Source: Brachypterus glaber
Lineage: Eukaryota > Arthropoda > Insecta > Coleoptera > Kateretidae
DNA length: 64,000 bases
Reading direction: 5' to 3'
NCBI GenBank assembly: GCA_958510825.1
Contig: OY294044.1
Span: 102,648,893 to 102,712,892, forward strand
The position numbers and the translations under genes were made by a program. This document shows positions 34,680-46,458 of the stretch, one piece after another. Each line of letters begins with the position of its first letter. Within the stretch, counting starts at the first letter, position 1. Below the pieces are notes generated by a model. It was not told the origin of the DNA. It did no database searches and saw only the letters and a program-made list of their open reading frames with translations.

Positions 34680-36101
34680 GCTCACGGTTCACCTGGGCGA
34701 TTTTAAATAAAAATTTCGTGGACCCCTACATTTTTTGGACTAAAACATACCTGATGACATAAGAAATCAATTTCCATTTGAAAGAAAATCGTAAAAGATA
34801 CACTTTTTTAGAAAGATAAAAAAACGTTTTTTTGAGTAATAGGGTGTGTCAAAAAAAATCGATTTTCGAAATCAAAAACGCTCTCTGGCTCAAAAGTTGC
34901 TCCTTAGTAAAAAACTGTGGCCACTCAAAATTGAGCCAAATCGATTAATGTTTAAAGGTAGCTCAAAGCACTCAAGCTTTGAAAAATATCGGTACCTGTT
35001 TTTCGGATAAAAAGTGATTGTATATAAAATTAAGGAAATTTTGGAGGGTTTCTTTGGTAATATTTAGAAACAATACTAATTATGAGAAAACAAAAAAAAT
35101 TATATTTCCCCTTCCCTTAAGTTAGAACATAAAAAAATCGCCAATTATTTGAAGATTTTGCGAAAATTTATTGAAAATGTGCATATTTAAAAGGACATAA
35201 CTTCCTTAGGAATGATTTTTTTGACCAAGGTGCATTACTAAAATATTTGTTTTTTGCTTTATATTTTTTAATTTTTGGTTCTTCATGCGTAAAAATTTAC
35301 TTTTAAATGCATTTATCTTTAAAACGGTGAAACTTGCGATGTTAAACCACAGAAACTTTTTGTGTATTTTTACATAAAAAAGTATTCCAACCAAAAAATC
35401 AAAAAAAAGTACATCGAAAAAAGTTTCAGGCAAAAAACAGAAAATCCACTCGGTTTCTAATCGAAATTAATTTTTTTTACTCAACTTGAGGAAAAAAATT
35501 ATGTTTTCTGTATAGTCATGTAGGTTAACATGTATATATGCTTATATACTAATATATAATTTTGCAGATTTTTTATTTAAAACTATTTTTTATGCACTTT
35601 AAAAACTTTCAAAAATTAAATTTTCGTGAAATCTTCAAATAATTGGCGATTTTTTCATGTTCTAACTTGAGGGGAGGGGGGGATATAATTGTTTTAGTTC
35701 TTACAGTATTGTTTCTAAATATTACCAAAGAAACCCTCCAAAATTTCGTCAATTTTTATCGGTATCAGTTTTTATCAGAAAAACAGGTACCGATTTTTTT
35801 TAAGTTTGAGTGCTTTGAGCTACCTCTAAACATTTATCGATTTGGCTCATTTTTGAGTGGCCACTGTTTTTTACTAAGAAGCAACTTTTAAGCCAGAGAG
35901 CGTTTTTGATTTTGAAAATCGCGATTTTTTGACACACCTTATTACTCAAAAAAACGTTTTTTTATCTGTCTAAAAAAGTGTATCTTTTACGATTTTCTTT
36001 CAAATGGGAATTGATTTCTGATGTCATCAGTTATGTTTTAGTCCAAAAAATGTAGGGGTCCACGAAATTTTTATTTAAAATCGCCCAGGTGAACCGTGAA
36101 C
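34680..36101. mobile_element. Giant foldback element 1, TA-flanked
   Basis: The ends GCTCACGGTTCACCTGGGCG and CGCCCAGGTGAACCGTGAAC start inverted arms of roughly 500 bp each, with only scattered mismatches. They enclose a ~400 bp middle. TA lies on both sides. Examples inside the arms are TTTTTGGACTAAAACAT against ATGTTTTAGTCCAAAAA, and CGCCAATTATTTGAAGATTT against AAATCTTCAAATAATTGGCG. No transposase is present. A read-through transcript would form a long double strand. Confidence 0.85.
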
Positions 36102-36662
36102 TATAGAAGCAAATTTAATTATTGCAGGTCAATATTCTGTAGGTTGACATGGTGATTAATGACATAAATATTTATTAATTTCAAAAAACCACGGCCGGAT
36201 GGAGTGACCCTATAAAAATAGAATATTTGATAGACTCTGTCGGTTTTGTCAAAATATAATAACCTAAAAAGATTCTAAAGTCTCAAACAATGCACGCGTC
36301 AACAATTAAAATGCAACCATAGTTACTAATAAGTAGGGAAAAACTAATTTGTAGGTAATCAGCAACAGGATTGGTCAGATTAAATAGCTTCCTTTTTAGT
36401 TAGTATTGAAGATGGATTTTTTTTGAAATTGTTTTCATATTTTCCAGAGGGTTTTTAATATACACTCAAATTTATGTACGCGAGTTATGGAACAGGCTGT
36501 ATAACTATGTAAATAAATGTTTTTTGATTTAGTATTAGAATTATAAAATCTGCAGATCTGGTACCTAGGTTACTATCGTGCGCTCTCTTCCACTCTATGA
36601 TTATGAACGGAAAATGGAGCAAGGCATATGATCACGTGACAAACGATTGTTTGTAAGACGTA

Positions 36663-37993
36663 TACCGGGTGTTTCAGAAAGGTGGTTCACCCCCCTTAAC
36701 TTTTTTATACTTTGAGCTATCCAAATGAAATTTGGAGATCATGCATAAGACAAAATTTGCGATTTTTTGACATATCAAATAACTTTTTTTCACTTCCGGT
36801 TTCACCGGAAATGACCCTAACTTTCGATTTTTAAATAGCACACCCTACATATTTTTACATATTTTGTCTTAGAAATCAATTCTGAATACAACCATATGTC
36901 ACTTGTCAATTTTTGACAGGTCATGTCATTTTTTATTTAAATTTTCATTTTAAACCTAGAGTGCCTTGAATTGGCTTATTTGCTTAATTTTTGGTCTAGT
37001 TTCTTAAAAAAATACTATTTCGATTTTTTTCTGAAAACTATATTTTTAGTGCGCTCTTAAAAGTTTAAAAGTTACACTTTTGCCCATAAGTCATTTTTTT
37101 TTTTTAAGGAAGAGGGTGGCTCATTACTTTTAAATTATAGGGAATTTTTTTGATACTACACATGAATGGTTTATTTTAAAGAACTTGGCCTTAAAATACT
37201 AACTTTTACTATTCACTTTTTGTAATTGCATTTGCATTCAGATTTAATATGACAAAACAAAAACTGAGATGGCTTTGAAAAACAATTTTTAGAAATGTTA
37301 TCCTTCAAGTTTTAGTTTTGACAGTTTTATAGTTCATACTCTGATAGCGTTAAGATAAAACTTTCAAAATGTTTTTCAAAGCCATCTCAGTTTTTGTCAT
37401 ATGAAATCTGAATGCAAATGCAATTACAAAAAGTGAATAGTAAAAATTAGTATTTTAAGGCCAAGTTCTTTAAAATAAACGATGCACGTGTAGTATCAAA
37501 ATGTTCGCAAAAAAAATCTCTATCATTTAAAAGTAATGAGCCACCCTCTTCCCATTAAAAAAATGACTTATGGGCAAAAGTGTAACTTTTAAACTCTTAA
37601 GAGCGCACCAAAAATAGAGTTTTTGGAAAAAAATCAAAATAGTATTTTTCTTAAGAAACTAGACCAAAAATTAAGCAAATAAGCCAATTCAAGACACTCT
37701 AGGTTTAAAATGAAAATTTAAATAAAAAATGACATTACCTGTCAAAAATTGACGTGACATGTGGTTGTATTCAGAATTGATTTCTAAGACAAAATATGTA
37801 AAAATATATAGGGTGTGCCATTTAAAAATCGAATGTTAAGGTCAAGTCCGGTGAAACCGGAAGTGAAAAAAAGTTGTTTGATGTGTCAAAAAATCGCAAT
37901 TTTTGTCTTATGCATGATCTCTAAATTTCATTTGTATAGCTCTAAGTATACAAAAGTTAAGGGGGGTGAACCACCTTCCTGAAACACCCGGTA
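36663..37993. mobile_element. Giant foldback element 2, TA-flanked
   Basis: TACCGGGTGTTTCAGAAAGG and CCTTCCTGAAACACCCGGTA start inverted arms of about 600 bp with few differences and only about 100 bp between them. The flanks are TA. The innermost matching part includes GATGGCTTTGAAAAACA and its inverse. It encodes nothing. It lies 560 bp from the first foldback but is a different family by sequence. Confidence 0.88.
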
Positions 37994-38329
37994 TATGATA
38001 CTTTTTCATTTGGTTTAATACATTATTTTGTTCTGTATAGTTAAAAAAACACATATACACGAAGAAAACTGTCATCATTGATGACTCATAGTTACCAAAA
38101 ATATCTAAAAGTTTAAAAGTTGGGTTAATCGTAAAATTTCTCGAAAAATTATTATTAAATTTTAAATTTGTATATCTTCAAATTTAACTAAAACTTTTTT
38201 TACGATCAGTTTTTATCATTGTGGATCGTTTTTTAACCATCAGTATTTTATCTATGATACGTTTTACATAGTATTAAGTACAGATTACAACAATGGTGCT
38301 TTTTTGAAAATAAGATATTATAAGATCCG

Positions 38330-38590
38330 AATGCTTTGTTTTTCCATTTTCAAGTAAATGTTTTTTCGGTTTTCGTTCGTGAGTTATCGTGTCCACAAAA
38401 TCGTGACATCGGACGGACGGACGGACATTTTCAAAGTTTCTTATTTTTTCCTGAAACACATTTATATCCAAGATTGTTTAATCTAGGACTTTTTTTTTGC
38501 GATTTTGGGAAATTCCGGGAAATTCGAAACTACCGTATAATACTTTGCTAGCGCTACGCGCTCTGAAAAGTGTAATAAGTATTATTAATA
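38330..38590. repeat. GACG-microsatellite TE tail, copy 1
   Basis: CGTGACATCGGACGGACGGA is followed ~100 bp later by ACTACCGTATAATACT, a GCGCTACGCGCTCTG core and a near-inverse GTGTAATAAGTA. The same order recurs at about 40,600-40,875, identifying a dispersed repeat with a palindromic tip. Confidence 0.6.
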
Positions 38591-38999
38591 AAAAGATTGG
38601 TGTTTTATAGACGTCTTAAACAAACCTGGATGTTTAAAATCACTCAGTCTGATTAAACATATGTATTATGTATTCCACAATATTAAGTTCGAAACTAAAA
38701 ATAAGAACTATAAAAATTAAAAAATAATACAGATTTAAACTTTAGTAAAGAACAAAACAATATACTTGGACCTAATATGGCGACAATAATATAATTAAAA
38801 ATACTGGCTGTTGTAAGACATTTGAGAACATTAACTAAATAATCTATTTTAGAACGTATAAAGAATCTTCGTTAAATATGCTAAGAATAATTATTGTGCT
38901 ACTTGGATGTCAATTAAAAAAATTGCTAAACATAAAATATCATGTGCCCCACATAAGGTGAATCAGTAGTTTTTTTTTGCTGCGTTAACAAGTACTTAA

Positions 39000-39962
39000 C
39001 CCGGCGTCTGACACGTGGGGTGTCACAAACCCCAGAGTCCAAATATTACTCCGTAACTATTTTATTTTCGCGCCAAGCGAAGACAGCGCCTCAGTACCTT
39101 TCAATCGCTTTTTACTTTGCACAGTGTAGCATGAACGGCAGTATGAATATTGAAGCATTAGAGGCCACGTCCTTTTGAAGTCGTCTGGGGTTTCTGACAC
39201 CCCACGTGTCATAATAAGTAACATTTATTTTCCTACAACCTAGCTAGTAGTTAGTGCCTATTTTCCACCCATTGCCTATGACAATGGTTGAAAAGTGAAA
39301 ATTAGTTGATTTTACATCTGCTGTCAGAAAATGAGTAAACGTGAAACACATAACCTTAAATTGACAAATTAATATTTTAAGACAATTTTTGCGTCTTTTG
39401 GATGTTTAGGTCGTAGAAAAAATAGTATACGGACCTCGACGCAAACTATTTCAGTGAACTTCGAGAGATTTTTTACTCGGCTGCGCCTCATAAAAAAATA
39501 AGCACTCTCTTGCACTGAAAACTAGGTTCGCGTACTCGGTGCGTAATATACTATTATCTTCCTGTTTCTCCTGTATTTTTCAGTCATATTACGATTACTT
39601 AAAGTAATTTATTTTGAACCCTACCTATAATATTTAAAAGTTTATAATTTATGTTATTCATGTAGATCTTTGTTTGGCAATTTCAAACGTTATTTTTTAT
39701 TTTAATAGGAAACAAAAAGCTTTCCTATTTCTTGTTTTTTAAATTTGATTTATTTTTGTTAACCGATTAAAAATAAACATATATATATATATTTAAGATT
39801 TTTAAAATTATTTTTAGGTTAATATTTTGTATAACTCAAATATTTTACTACATTTTATATAAAATTTATTAAATAAAGCAAAAACGGTCCCATTTATTGT
39901 TGGGGTTTATTATACCCCACCTGTCGTTACTTGTAAAACTAAACCACCTGTCAGACGCCGGG
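39000..39962. mobile_element. piggyBac-type MITE with nested palindrome
   Basis: The ends CCCGGCGTCTGACA and TGTCAGACGCCGGG are perfect 14-bp inverses and each is bordered by TTAA, the piggyBac-superfamily target. CACGTGGGGTGTCA near the left end has an inverse internal copy at about 39,194-39,210. Between ~39,424 and 39,555 there is a second palindromic unit (AATAGTATA against TATACTATT). No transposase coding is present. Confidence 0.85.
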
Positions 39963-40599
39963 TTAAGAATACTTAAGTATGCCTAAATAATTTTTTTGTT
40001 AGTTTTGGATTTTTCTTATCTGTAGACAATCGTTTTAAAGATTATTTTAAATCATTGAGTATAATTAAAAAAAAATCCTCAAAAAAATCACATATTCCCT
40101 AAGATTTTAATAATTTTTAATTAATTATTACAATCTTATTTTCATTATTATAATTTATATTTTTATAAATGATACGTTATCTATTTATTAATTTATATTA
40201 TAACAAGCCGTGAAGATATGTAATGCTACGCATTCCATTCCATTCCATTCCATCCACAGTAAATGATATATTGCGTTTTCCCAAATACCTGTTTTTTTTT
40301 TTTTTTTATCAAAAATTTTTTTCAAAAATTTGTTTTTTTAATTTCTTTTTGCGAAAAGCACACAAAATTTGAAAATTTTTTTTTGAAAAACAAATAATTA
40401 AAAAAAAAGACATTTAAAAAAAAAGATTTTTTTTTGAAAATCGAAAAATTTAAAAAGAAAACTTAAAAAAAAATTCTAGTTTTTTTTTTGTTATTTATTT
40501 ATTTATTTTTTTAATGATAGTGTTTTGATTTTTTTAAAAGTTTAACCCCCATAGCTTTTTTTTTGTTTTTGGGAGCATTACTTTAAAAAACAATAGGGA

Positions 40600-40875
40600 T
40601 CTTCCCCTTGTAGAACTTAATTTTTCCTGAAAATTTTAAGTCGATCGGATTGTTCTTGAGTACACAAAAACGTGACATCAGACGGACGTACGAACGTTCG
40701 CGAACGGACGGACAGACGGACGGACAGACAGAAATTAAAAAAAAAAGTTGCTTATTTTTCATGAAACAAATTTATATCCAAAAATTTTTTGTCTAGGACG
40801 ATTTTTGAAATTCAAAACTACCGTATAATACTATTCTAGCGCAGGCGCTCTGAATAGTATAATAAGTATTTATAT
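40600..40875. repeat. GACG-microsatellite TE tail, copy 2
   Basis: CGTGACATCAGACGGACGTA opens a GACG/GACA-rich run, followed by CTACCGTATAATACTATTCT, AGCGCAGGCGCT and AATAGTATAATAAGTA. It matches the copy at 38.4 kb. A (CATTC)n-like run lies nearby at about 40,229-40,252. Confidence 0.6.
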
Positions 40876-41976
40876 ATGTTTCAAGATCTTTAACTCAAAT
40901 ATTATCAAGCTTTGTTAACAAAAATTTGTTTTTAGTCTCTTACGATTTTATGAATTGCCGATAAAACACTGAAGTAATAAAATTTGTTTAAATAAATATA
41001 AAATATGGTTTGAAGTAAAAAAAAACTAAAACCATTTTATAATTTTATATTTAAATTAAAACTGCATTTAAAAATTTATTTTACCAAAAACAAAAGCTTC
41101 GTCATCTGGCCATCCATTTGGTTTTTAGCACCAAAGATATTTTAAATGATATCCTTAGATATTTTATTAAAGGTATATCCCATTATGAGATTCACATTTG
41201 GTATACAGGTCAGAAAACGAACCCTAAGAGAGTTACATCCCTTTAAAATTGTACAAAAATAACTTTAATTAATAACTCTGGTACCCTTTGAGCTAGAGCT
41301 ACGAGGTTTTGCAAGTATACTAATATTAATAAGGGCAGTTAGTTTATGTTAATATATTTTTTTGAATCTATCAGAGGCGTGCCTAGACGGAAAAATATGT
41401 GAGGCTTAATACATTTTCGCCCTAAACTTTTTATGTGTATTTTTTTGACTTTTTGTAAAAAATATAGATTCTTGAGTAAAAATACAAAAAAAATGTCACA
41501 CTGTAAAGTCCAAACCGTTTTCAAAAAAATGCTAGTGCTAGAAGTAACATTTTGTGCCACCAATTTTTTTACTTTTATTACAGTAATAGTATTACTCCTT
41601 TAATATTAGAAGAGTGAAGAGCACATTTTTGCTTAGTTTTAAATGTGGAACCGCCCTGCAGCATTAAAAAATTTATTGGTGCTTTTTTGTTCCCCATTCA
41701 ATATGTTCGAAGGGCTTTTTATTTTATGACACAGGACTGTAAACACCTTGTATACCATTTTAAATTACTGAAACAGATTATCTAAATGTAATAACGCATG
41801 TGCTAGACAGAATATAGAAATAAAACTTTTGTTTAACTATATGTTTACATTCCTAGTCAGAAAACGACTGATTCTTGTTCTCTGGAGCACCCGATATTTT
41901 TATGATGGTTTATGTTGTGCAGTTAACTCTAATATTGCTTAAGTATTGGTGTTGATATTTTTTTATTCTATTATTC

Positions 41977-41982
41977 TTTATT
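41977..41982 (-). terminator. Candidate poly(A) signal of tetraspanin locus 1
   Basis: AATAAA on the minus strand, about 77 bases after the tetraspanin stop codon. Position and strand fit; no transcript data. Confidence 0.45.
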
Positions 41983-42058
41983 TAAACACTGTCAATAGGC
42001 AAAGTTTTTAGGTCCATTAGGCTATTAAACAGGCTAAAGTTACACATGCAGAGCTTTT

Positions 42059-42130
42059 TTAGGCCATTTCTTCCATTTCCTTAAGCCAAATTTTTCTTGA
42101 CAGAAATCCACCCACAGCTGCTGTAATCAC
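42059..42130 (-). CDS. Tetraspanin locus 1, last coding exon (TM4 end and tail)
   Basis: After a TTGTTTTTAG acceptor the frame reads VITAAVGGFLSRKIWLKEME and ends with a stop at 42,059. It completes TM4 begun in the previous exon and gives the short basic/acidic cytoplasmic tail of a tetraspanin. Phase 0 matches the GAG/GTAACT donor at 52,011. The intron between them is 9.9 kb and holds a foldback and a complete LTR element, both non-coding here. A poly(A) signal follows 77 bases downstream. Confidence 0.85.
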   Translation of the reverse strand: MITAAVGGFLSRKIWLKEMEEMA

Positions 42131-42429
42131 CTAAAAACAAAATTATTAAAAAAAATATATATTTCATGTGAAAATAAAAGGAATCAGAAAATATTTTTTA
42201 AAAATCACAAACCTACATTTTATTTTTGGAAATGACCTATCTTACACATATACAAAAAAAAATTGTAGCTTAGCTACTGCAGTAAGGTAGGTAGGTGCAA
42301 AAAATCCTTCAACGTATTTTTTATTCCCTTTCATTTAAAATTAATCTCATTTAAAAAGTCCAAATGAATATATTTTTTTAAGATACACCATAAAAATTTT
42401 AATTCAGGGGCTTTAGAACGGTCCCTAGA

Positions 42430-42870
42430 CAGTGGCTGATCCAAGGAGGAGGGGTAATGGGGCAATTGCCCCCCCCCAGGATAAAATAATTGTAAAATTT
42501 GTAGGAAAATATTTTTTTCTAAATACGCATTTTCATGATATAATCAGGGAGGTTGAAGCCTTCTTCCTAGAAAAAGCAGTAAGGGGCGCCAAAACGAGCT
42601 TTTTTTAAGGTATATATTGCGTTCAAGTAGACCTTTAAATTCGTAAAAAAAATTGCCTGCGGCTCTAGATGTTTCTTACATTTTTGTGAAATTTTAAATT
42701 CTAAATACCTGCGGCACTATTATATTGTGCCTATAGGTTTTCTCTCATTTTTGTGAAATTTTGAATAATAAAACTGTTTAAAAATTAAAATAGATCATTA
42801 AGTTCGTAAAAATTTTTGCCTGCCTAGGCCTTTGTTTACGTATTTTTCTTTTTATTTAAGATTGTAAAAC
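42430..42870 (-). repeat. DNA-element tip and GCGCCGCAGG-family copies in intron
   Basis: CAGTGGCTGATCCAAGGAGG with a following C-run resembles a hAT-like tip. It is followed by three ~95 bp units with TTGCCTGCGGC or ATACCTGCGGC and TTTCTTAC-type segments. Confidence 0.5.
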
Positions 42871-44398
42871 TTAAGAGTGAAAATTCACGCTGTTCTAGAA
42901 GAACTTTTAAATGACATGACAACTTTTTTTTTCTTTTTGGAATTTGTTATATGAGCTCTGTTTAAAAAAATAAGACCAAAATTTTAAAAATCGTTAGAGC
43001 CGTTTTTGAAAAAAATCTGATATTTCACGCTAACATACTCGGTTTGCCCTCGATGTCTCGGATTTTGACCAAACTTGGCATGTTGGTACCACTGTGGTAC
43101 CTAAGCACTCCATCCAAATTTTTTTCAAAACGGTCCATCCGTTCACGATACCGGGTGTCCCACCAAACCGGTTCTTCACAAGTTATATCTCTCGGAAAAG
43201 GTAATTTTTTTGTAAAAAATAGCGTTATGTGGGAGCCAAAAAAGATTTGATTGACTTATTCAACCCCCCCTCCATTGACTACTCACTCCCTTGTAACCAC
43301 CCCACCCTTTGATTTTCAAATAATACCTACCACCCCCATTTTTATCTAAGAATATAAAATTACATTTTATTTTGAATTAAAACATGTATTATAAATAGTA
43401 TCTTATTCTTTTAAGGGGCTTCCAATAACAATTATTATTTAGTAATAATAATGTCCCACCAGGTTTTAGACCGGGGCTATATCTCCATTATTTAAAAATA
43501 TAAAAAAGTAAAAAAAAAAATAAATTAGAGTCAAAGTAGAATTTACTGACATGAAAAAGTACCCCTTATTAACCCACCCTCTTGGAACCACCTCCAACTA
43601 GTTTTTTAAATAGCACTTCCCTATTTTACTAAAGAATATAAAAGCACATTTCATTTTAAATTTAACCAGAAAATTTTCCAAAAACTTAGGTTTAATTGTA
43701 CCCAAAAGAAAATTGATTAATATATTCAAAACCAACTCATAACAACCCAGTCTCCTGGAACTACCCCCCAATTTTGTTTTAAATACCACCCTTCTCTTAA
43801 TGAATAATAATTGTTATTTAGAGCCCCTTAAAATCTAAGATACCATTTATAATAAATGGTTGAATTCAGAATAAAGTGCACTTTCATAGTCTTTAATAAG
43901 AATTAGGGGGTGCTATTTGAAAAACAGAAGTTGGAGGTAGTTTCAAGGGAGTGGGTAAGCAAGCGGCGGTTTTGGATAAGTCAGTAAAATCTTCTTTGGC
44001 TTTGATTTAATGCCATTTTTTGCAAATTTTAATACTTTTTCAAATAACGGAGATAAGCTATTTCAAGTACTTGGTGGAACACCCAGTATAGTAAACGGAT
44101 GGACCGTTTTGAAAAAAATTTGGATGGAGTGCTTAGGTACCATAGTGGTACCACTATGCCAAGTTTGGTTAAAATCCGAGACATCGAGGGCAAACCGAGT
44201 ATGTTAGCGTGAAATATCAGAGATATTTTCTAAAAAACACATCTTTTTCAAAAACGGCTCTAACGATTTTTAAAATTTTGCTCTTATTTTTTTAATTAGA
44301 GCTCATATAACAAATTCCAAAAAGAAAAAAAAAATGGAAGTTCATGTCATTTAAAAGTTCTTCTAGAACACCGTGAATTTTCTACACTCTAAATTTGT
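42865..44398. mobile_element. Giant foldback element 3, in tetraspanin intron
   Basis: AAAATTCACGCTGTTCTAGA (about 42,879) and TCTAGAACACCGTGAATTTT (about 44,362) start long inverted arms. Further pairs include AACGGTCCATCCGTT against AACGGATGGACCGTT, CGGTTTGCCCTCGATGTCTC against GAGACATCGAGGGCAAACCG-like sequence, and the 43,260-43,440 block against 43,800-43,990. The arms total several hundred bases each. The outer ends are not sharply defined. The frames at 43,044 and 44,010 are arm sequence and not genes. Confidence 0.7.
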
Positions 44399-44769
44399 CC
44401 GTCAATCTTTTAGTAGTATTAACTGTAATAATTAAAGCAAATTAACCATATCAGAATGTGAATTTACAATATTTATTAAATTAACCTCAATATTACTCGG
44501 TTTAGGAAAATCTCAGCTCTTTTCCTGTCGGTACAATAATTCATGCATGTGGTCCAAAAACTCGGAACTTTTACAATATTGATTGAAAATTACCATAATT
44601 ATAGCTTACATTCTACAAAAGATGGCAGTAAAATTACCAAAATAAATATTCACATTTTTACAGATAACAGTGAATTTACAGTACTGATTTAAATTTTCCA
44701 CTTTCTTTGCTGGTAACATATGACCTACTTTATTTGCTGTGAAATTACTATATTTTCATTTACAGTGTA

Positions 44770-45130
44770 GAGCATTCTTAGATTTTTGTGAAATTTAAAA
44801 TAATAAAACTGTTTAAAAATTAAAATGGACCATCAAGTAAAAATTTTCGCCTGTGGTACTGGGGCCTTTTACGTTTTTTCTTGCGTAAAAATTTTCGCCT
44901 GCGCCAGACCTTTCTTGTATTTTTCTGAAATTTTCAGTATTAATACTTTTTAAGAATAAAAAAAAATCGCCCATGGCACTAGGCTAGAGTTTCTGGTATT
45001 TTTGTGAAATTTTAAATTTAATTAATTGTAATTTTAAAGACTGTTTTAAAATTAAAATAGACCATCGAATCTTCGCCTGCGCTACTAGGGCTTTCTTACG
45101 TTATTTATTAATTTAAGAATATGAAATTTA
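44770..45130 (-). repeat. ~95 bp tandem units of GCGCCGCAGG family
   Basis: Four units with AAAATTTTCGCCTG(T/C)G, (G)GGCTTT(T/C)TTACG, TTTTGTGAAATTT and AATAGACCATC(A/G)A. This is the clearest tandem example of the family in the window. Confidence 0.6.
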
Positions 45131-45259
45131 AGTTTTTAGATTTTACTTCCAAAAAGGAGGAGGTTAAAAATTCGACGTGTGACTTTGTTTTGGAGTGGAG
45201 TGGGGTTCCAAAATGATAAAAATTTGCGTTACGTAATACTTGAACGTACCCTAACTTGA

Positions 45260-46458
45260 TGTAGTGAAGTGGTTTTTTTACTATTAAATATTTTTCTACT
45301 AATGTAGTGATGTCGAAATTCTATCACTAATGTTGTGATAGTTGAAAATTCGATCACTAATTTAGTGAAGTGGTATATAATTCGGTTATAGCCGAGCAGA
45401 TATTACAACTTTCATTATAACTTACTCATTTAGGTTGGCCATACAATCTTCTATCGTACTTAAAGTATACCCGAGCGGAGAATATACTTAACCACTTATC
45501 ACTTTATTCGGGAGCGGGTATTCTAGGAGACGGCGCTTTGGAAACAGATAAAACGATTTCTTCTTAACTTAAGAATAATATATTAAATAAATGTGAATAA
45601 ATTCCCAAGAACATGAAAGATCAATTCTTACTTCTAAGTCCTATTTCTATGCAAAATCCTTAAATCTTAATTTCCATTATATATTAGTTTTCCATTAAAT
45701 ACTTCTAAATTAAAACATTCTATGTTTGAAATCCCAACTATTCGCAATCATTTTCAAATCCCAATTTATTGTCCACATTTTTCTTAGTGTATATTAAAAC
45801 TGGTTCGTATAAGTCATTTAAATAAGTTTACAAAATATTTTTCAAAGTTAAATAATATTTGTCAAAATTTCTATCAGTGTTCATACTAACAATATTTATA
45901 AGTGTCCAAAATTATTTCTATGTCTGAAAAAACGAGTCTCAAAATTTTTCTAAGTTTAAAAACTATTTTTAATTCAAGAATAAATCTCAAAATTAATTCT
46001 CACAGAAACTACATTTTCACTTTTGAAACGGGCGTGGAGATAGTCTAACTAAAACTGGATAAAAATGAATCTTTTCATGAGTTTATATAGCTAAGAAGAA
46101 GGTCACTAGTTAAATTTATTTGACAATGCTATTAGCGCAAAATATCTACAAAGATACCGCGCATATTTAATTACCCCGACAAAAGAGTTTCAGTCTCATC
46201 AATTTGCAAACTAATTGCTATTTCTGACATCTGAAACGATCATTTTGACCATAAATTAAATTTTTATAAACAATCTAGATTACTAGACAACTTTTAAGTT
46301 ATACCGACAAGAATTACCGAGGAGGGGTCCGATGTAATTTAGGTCAAACCGGACTTTACCGAAGCCGAATCTCGTGAAGCCAGATTGTATCATAGCGCAA
46401 TATTAAAGAAATATTATTTTAAAATTTTAACTACATATAAAATATTCGGATCATAACA
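45260..46458 (-). repeat. 3' LTR of the LARD-like element
   Basis: 1,199 bp, TG...CA termini. It follows the polypurine tract at about 46,461-46,470 on the minus strand. It is preceded on the plus strand by TTGA (45,256-45,259). Confidence 0.9.

Noticed and set aside
35206..35891. Hydrophobic short frames resembling membrane peptides
   Set aside because: They arise from T-rich arms and the middle of foldback 1.
43044..44207. Two plus-strand frames (about 65 codons each)
   Set aside because: They are the two arms of the third foldback read in the same direction; no domain.
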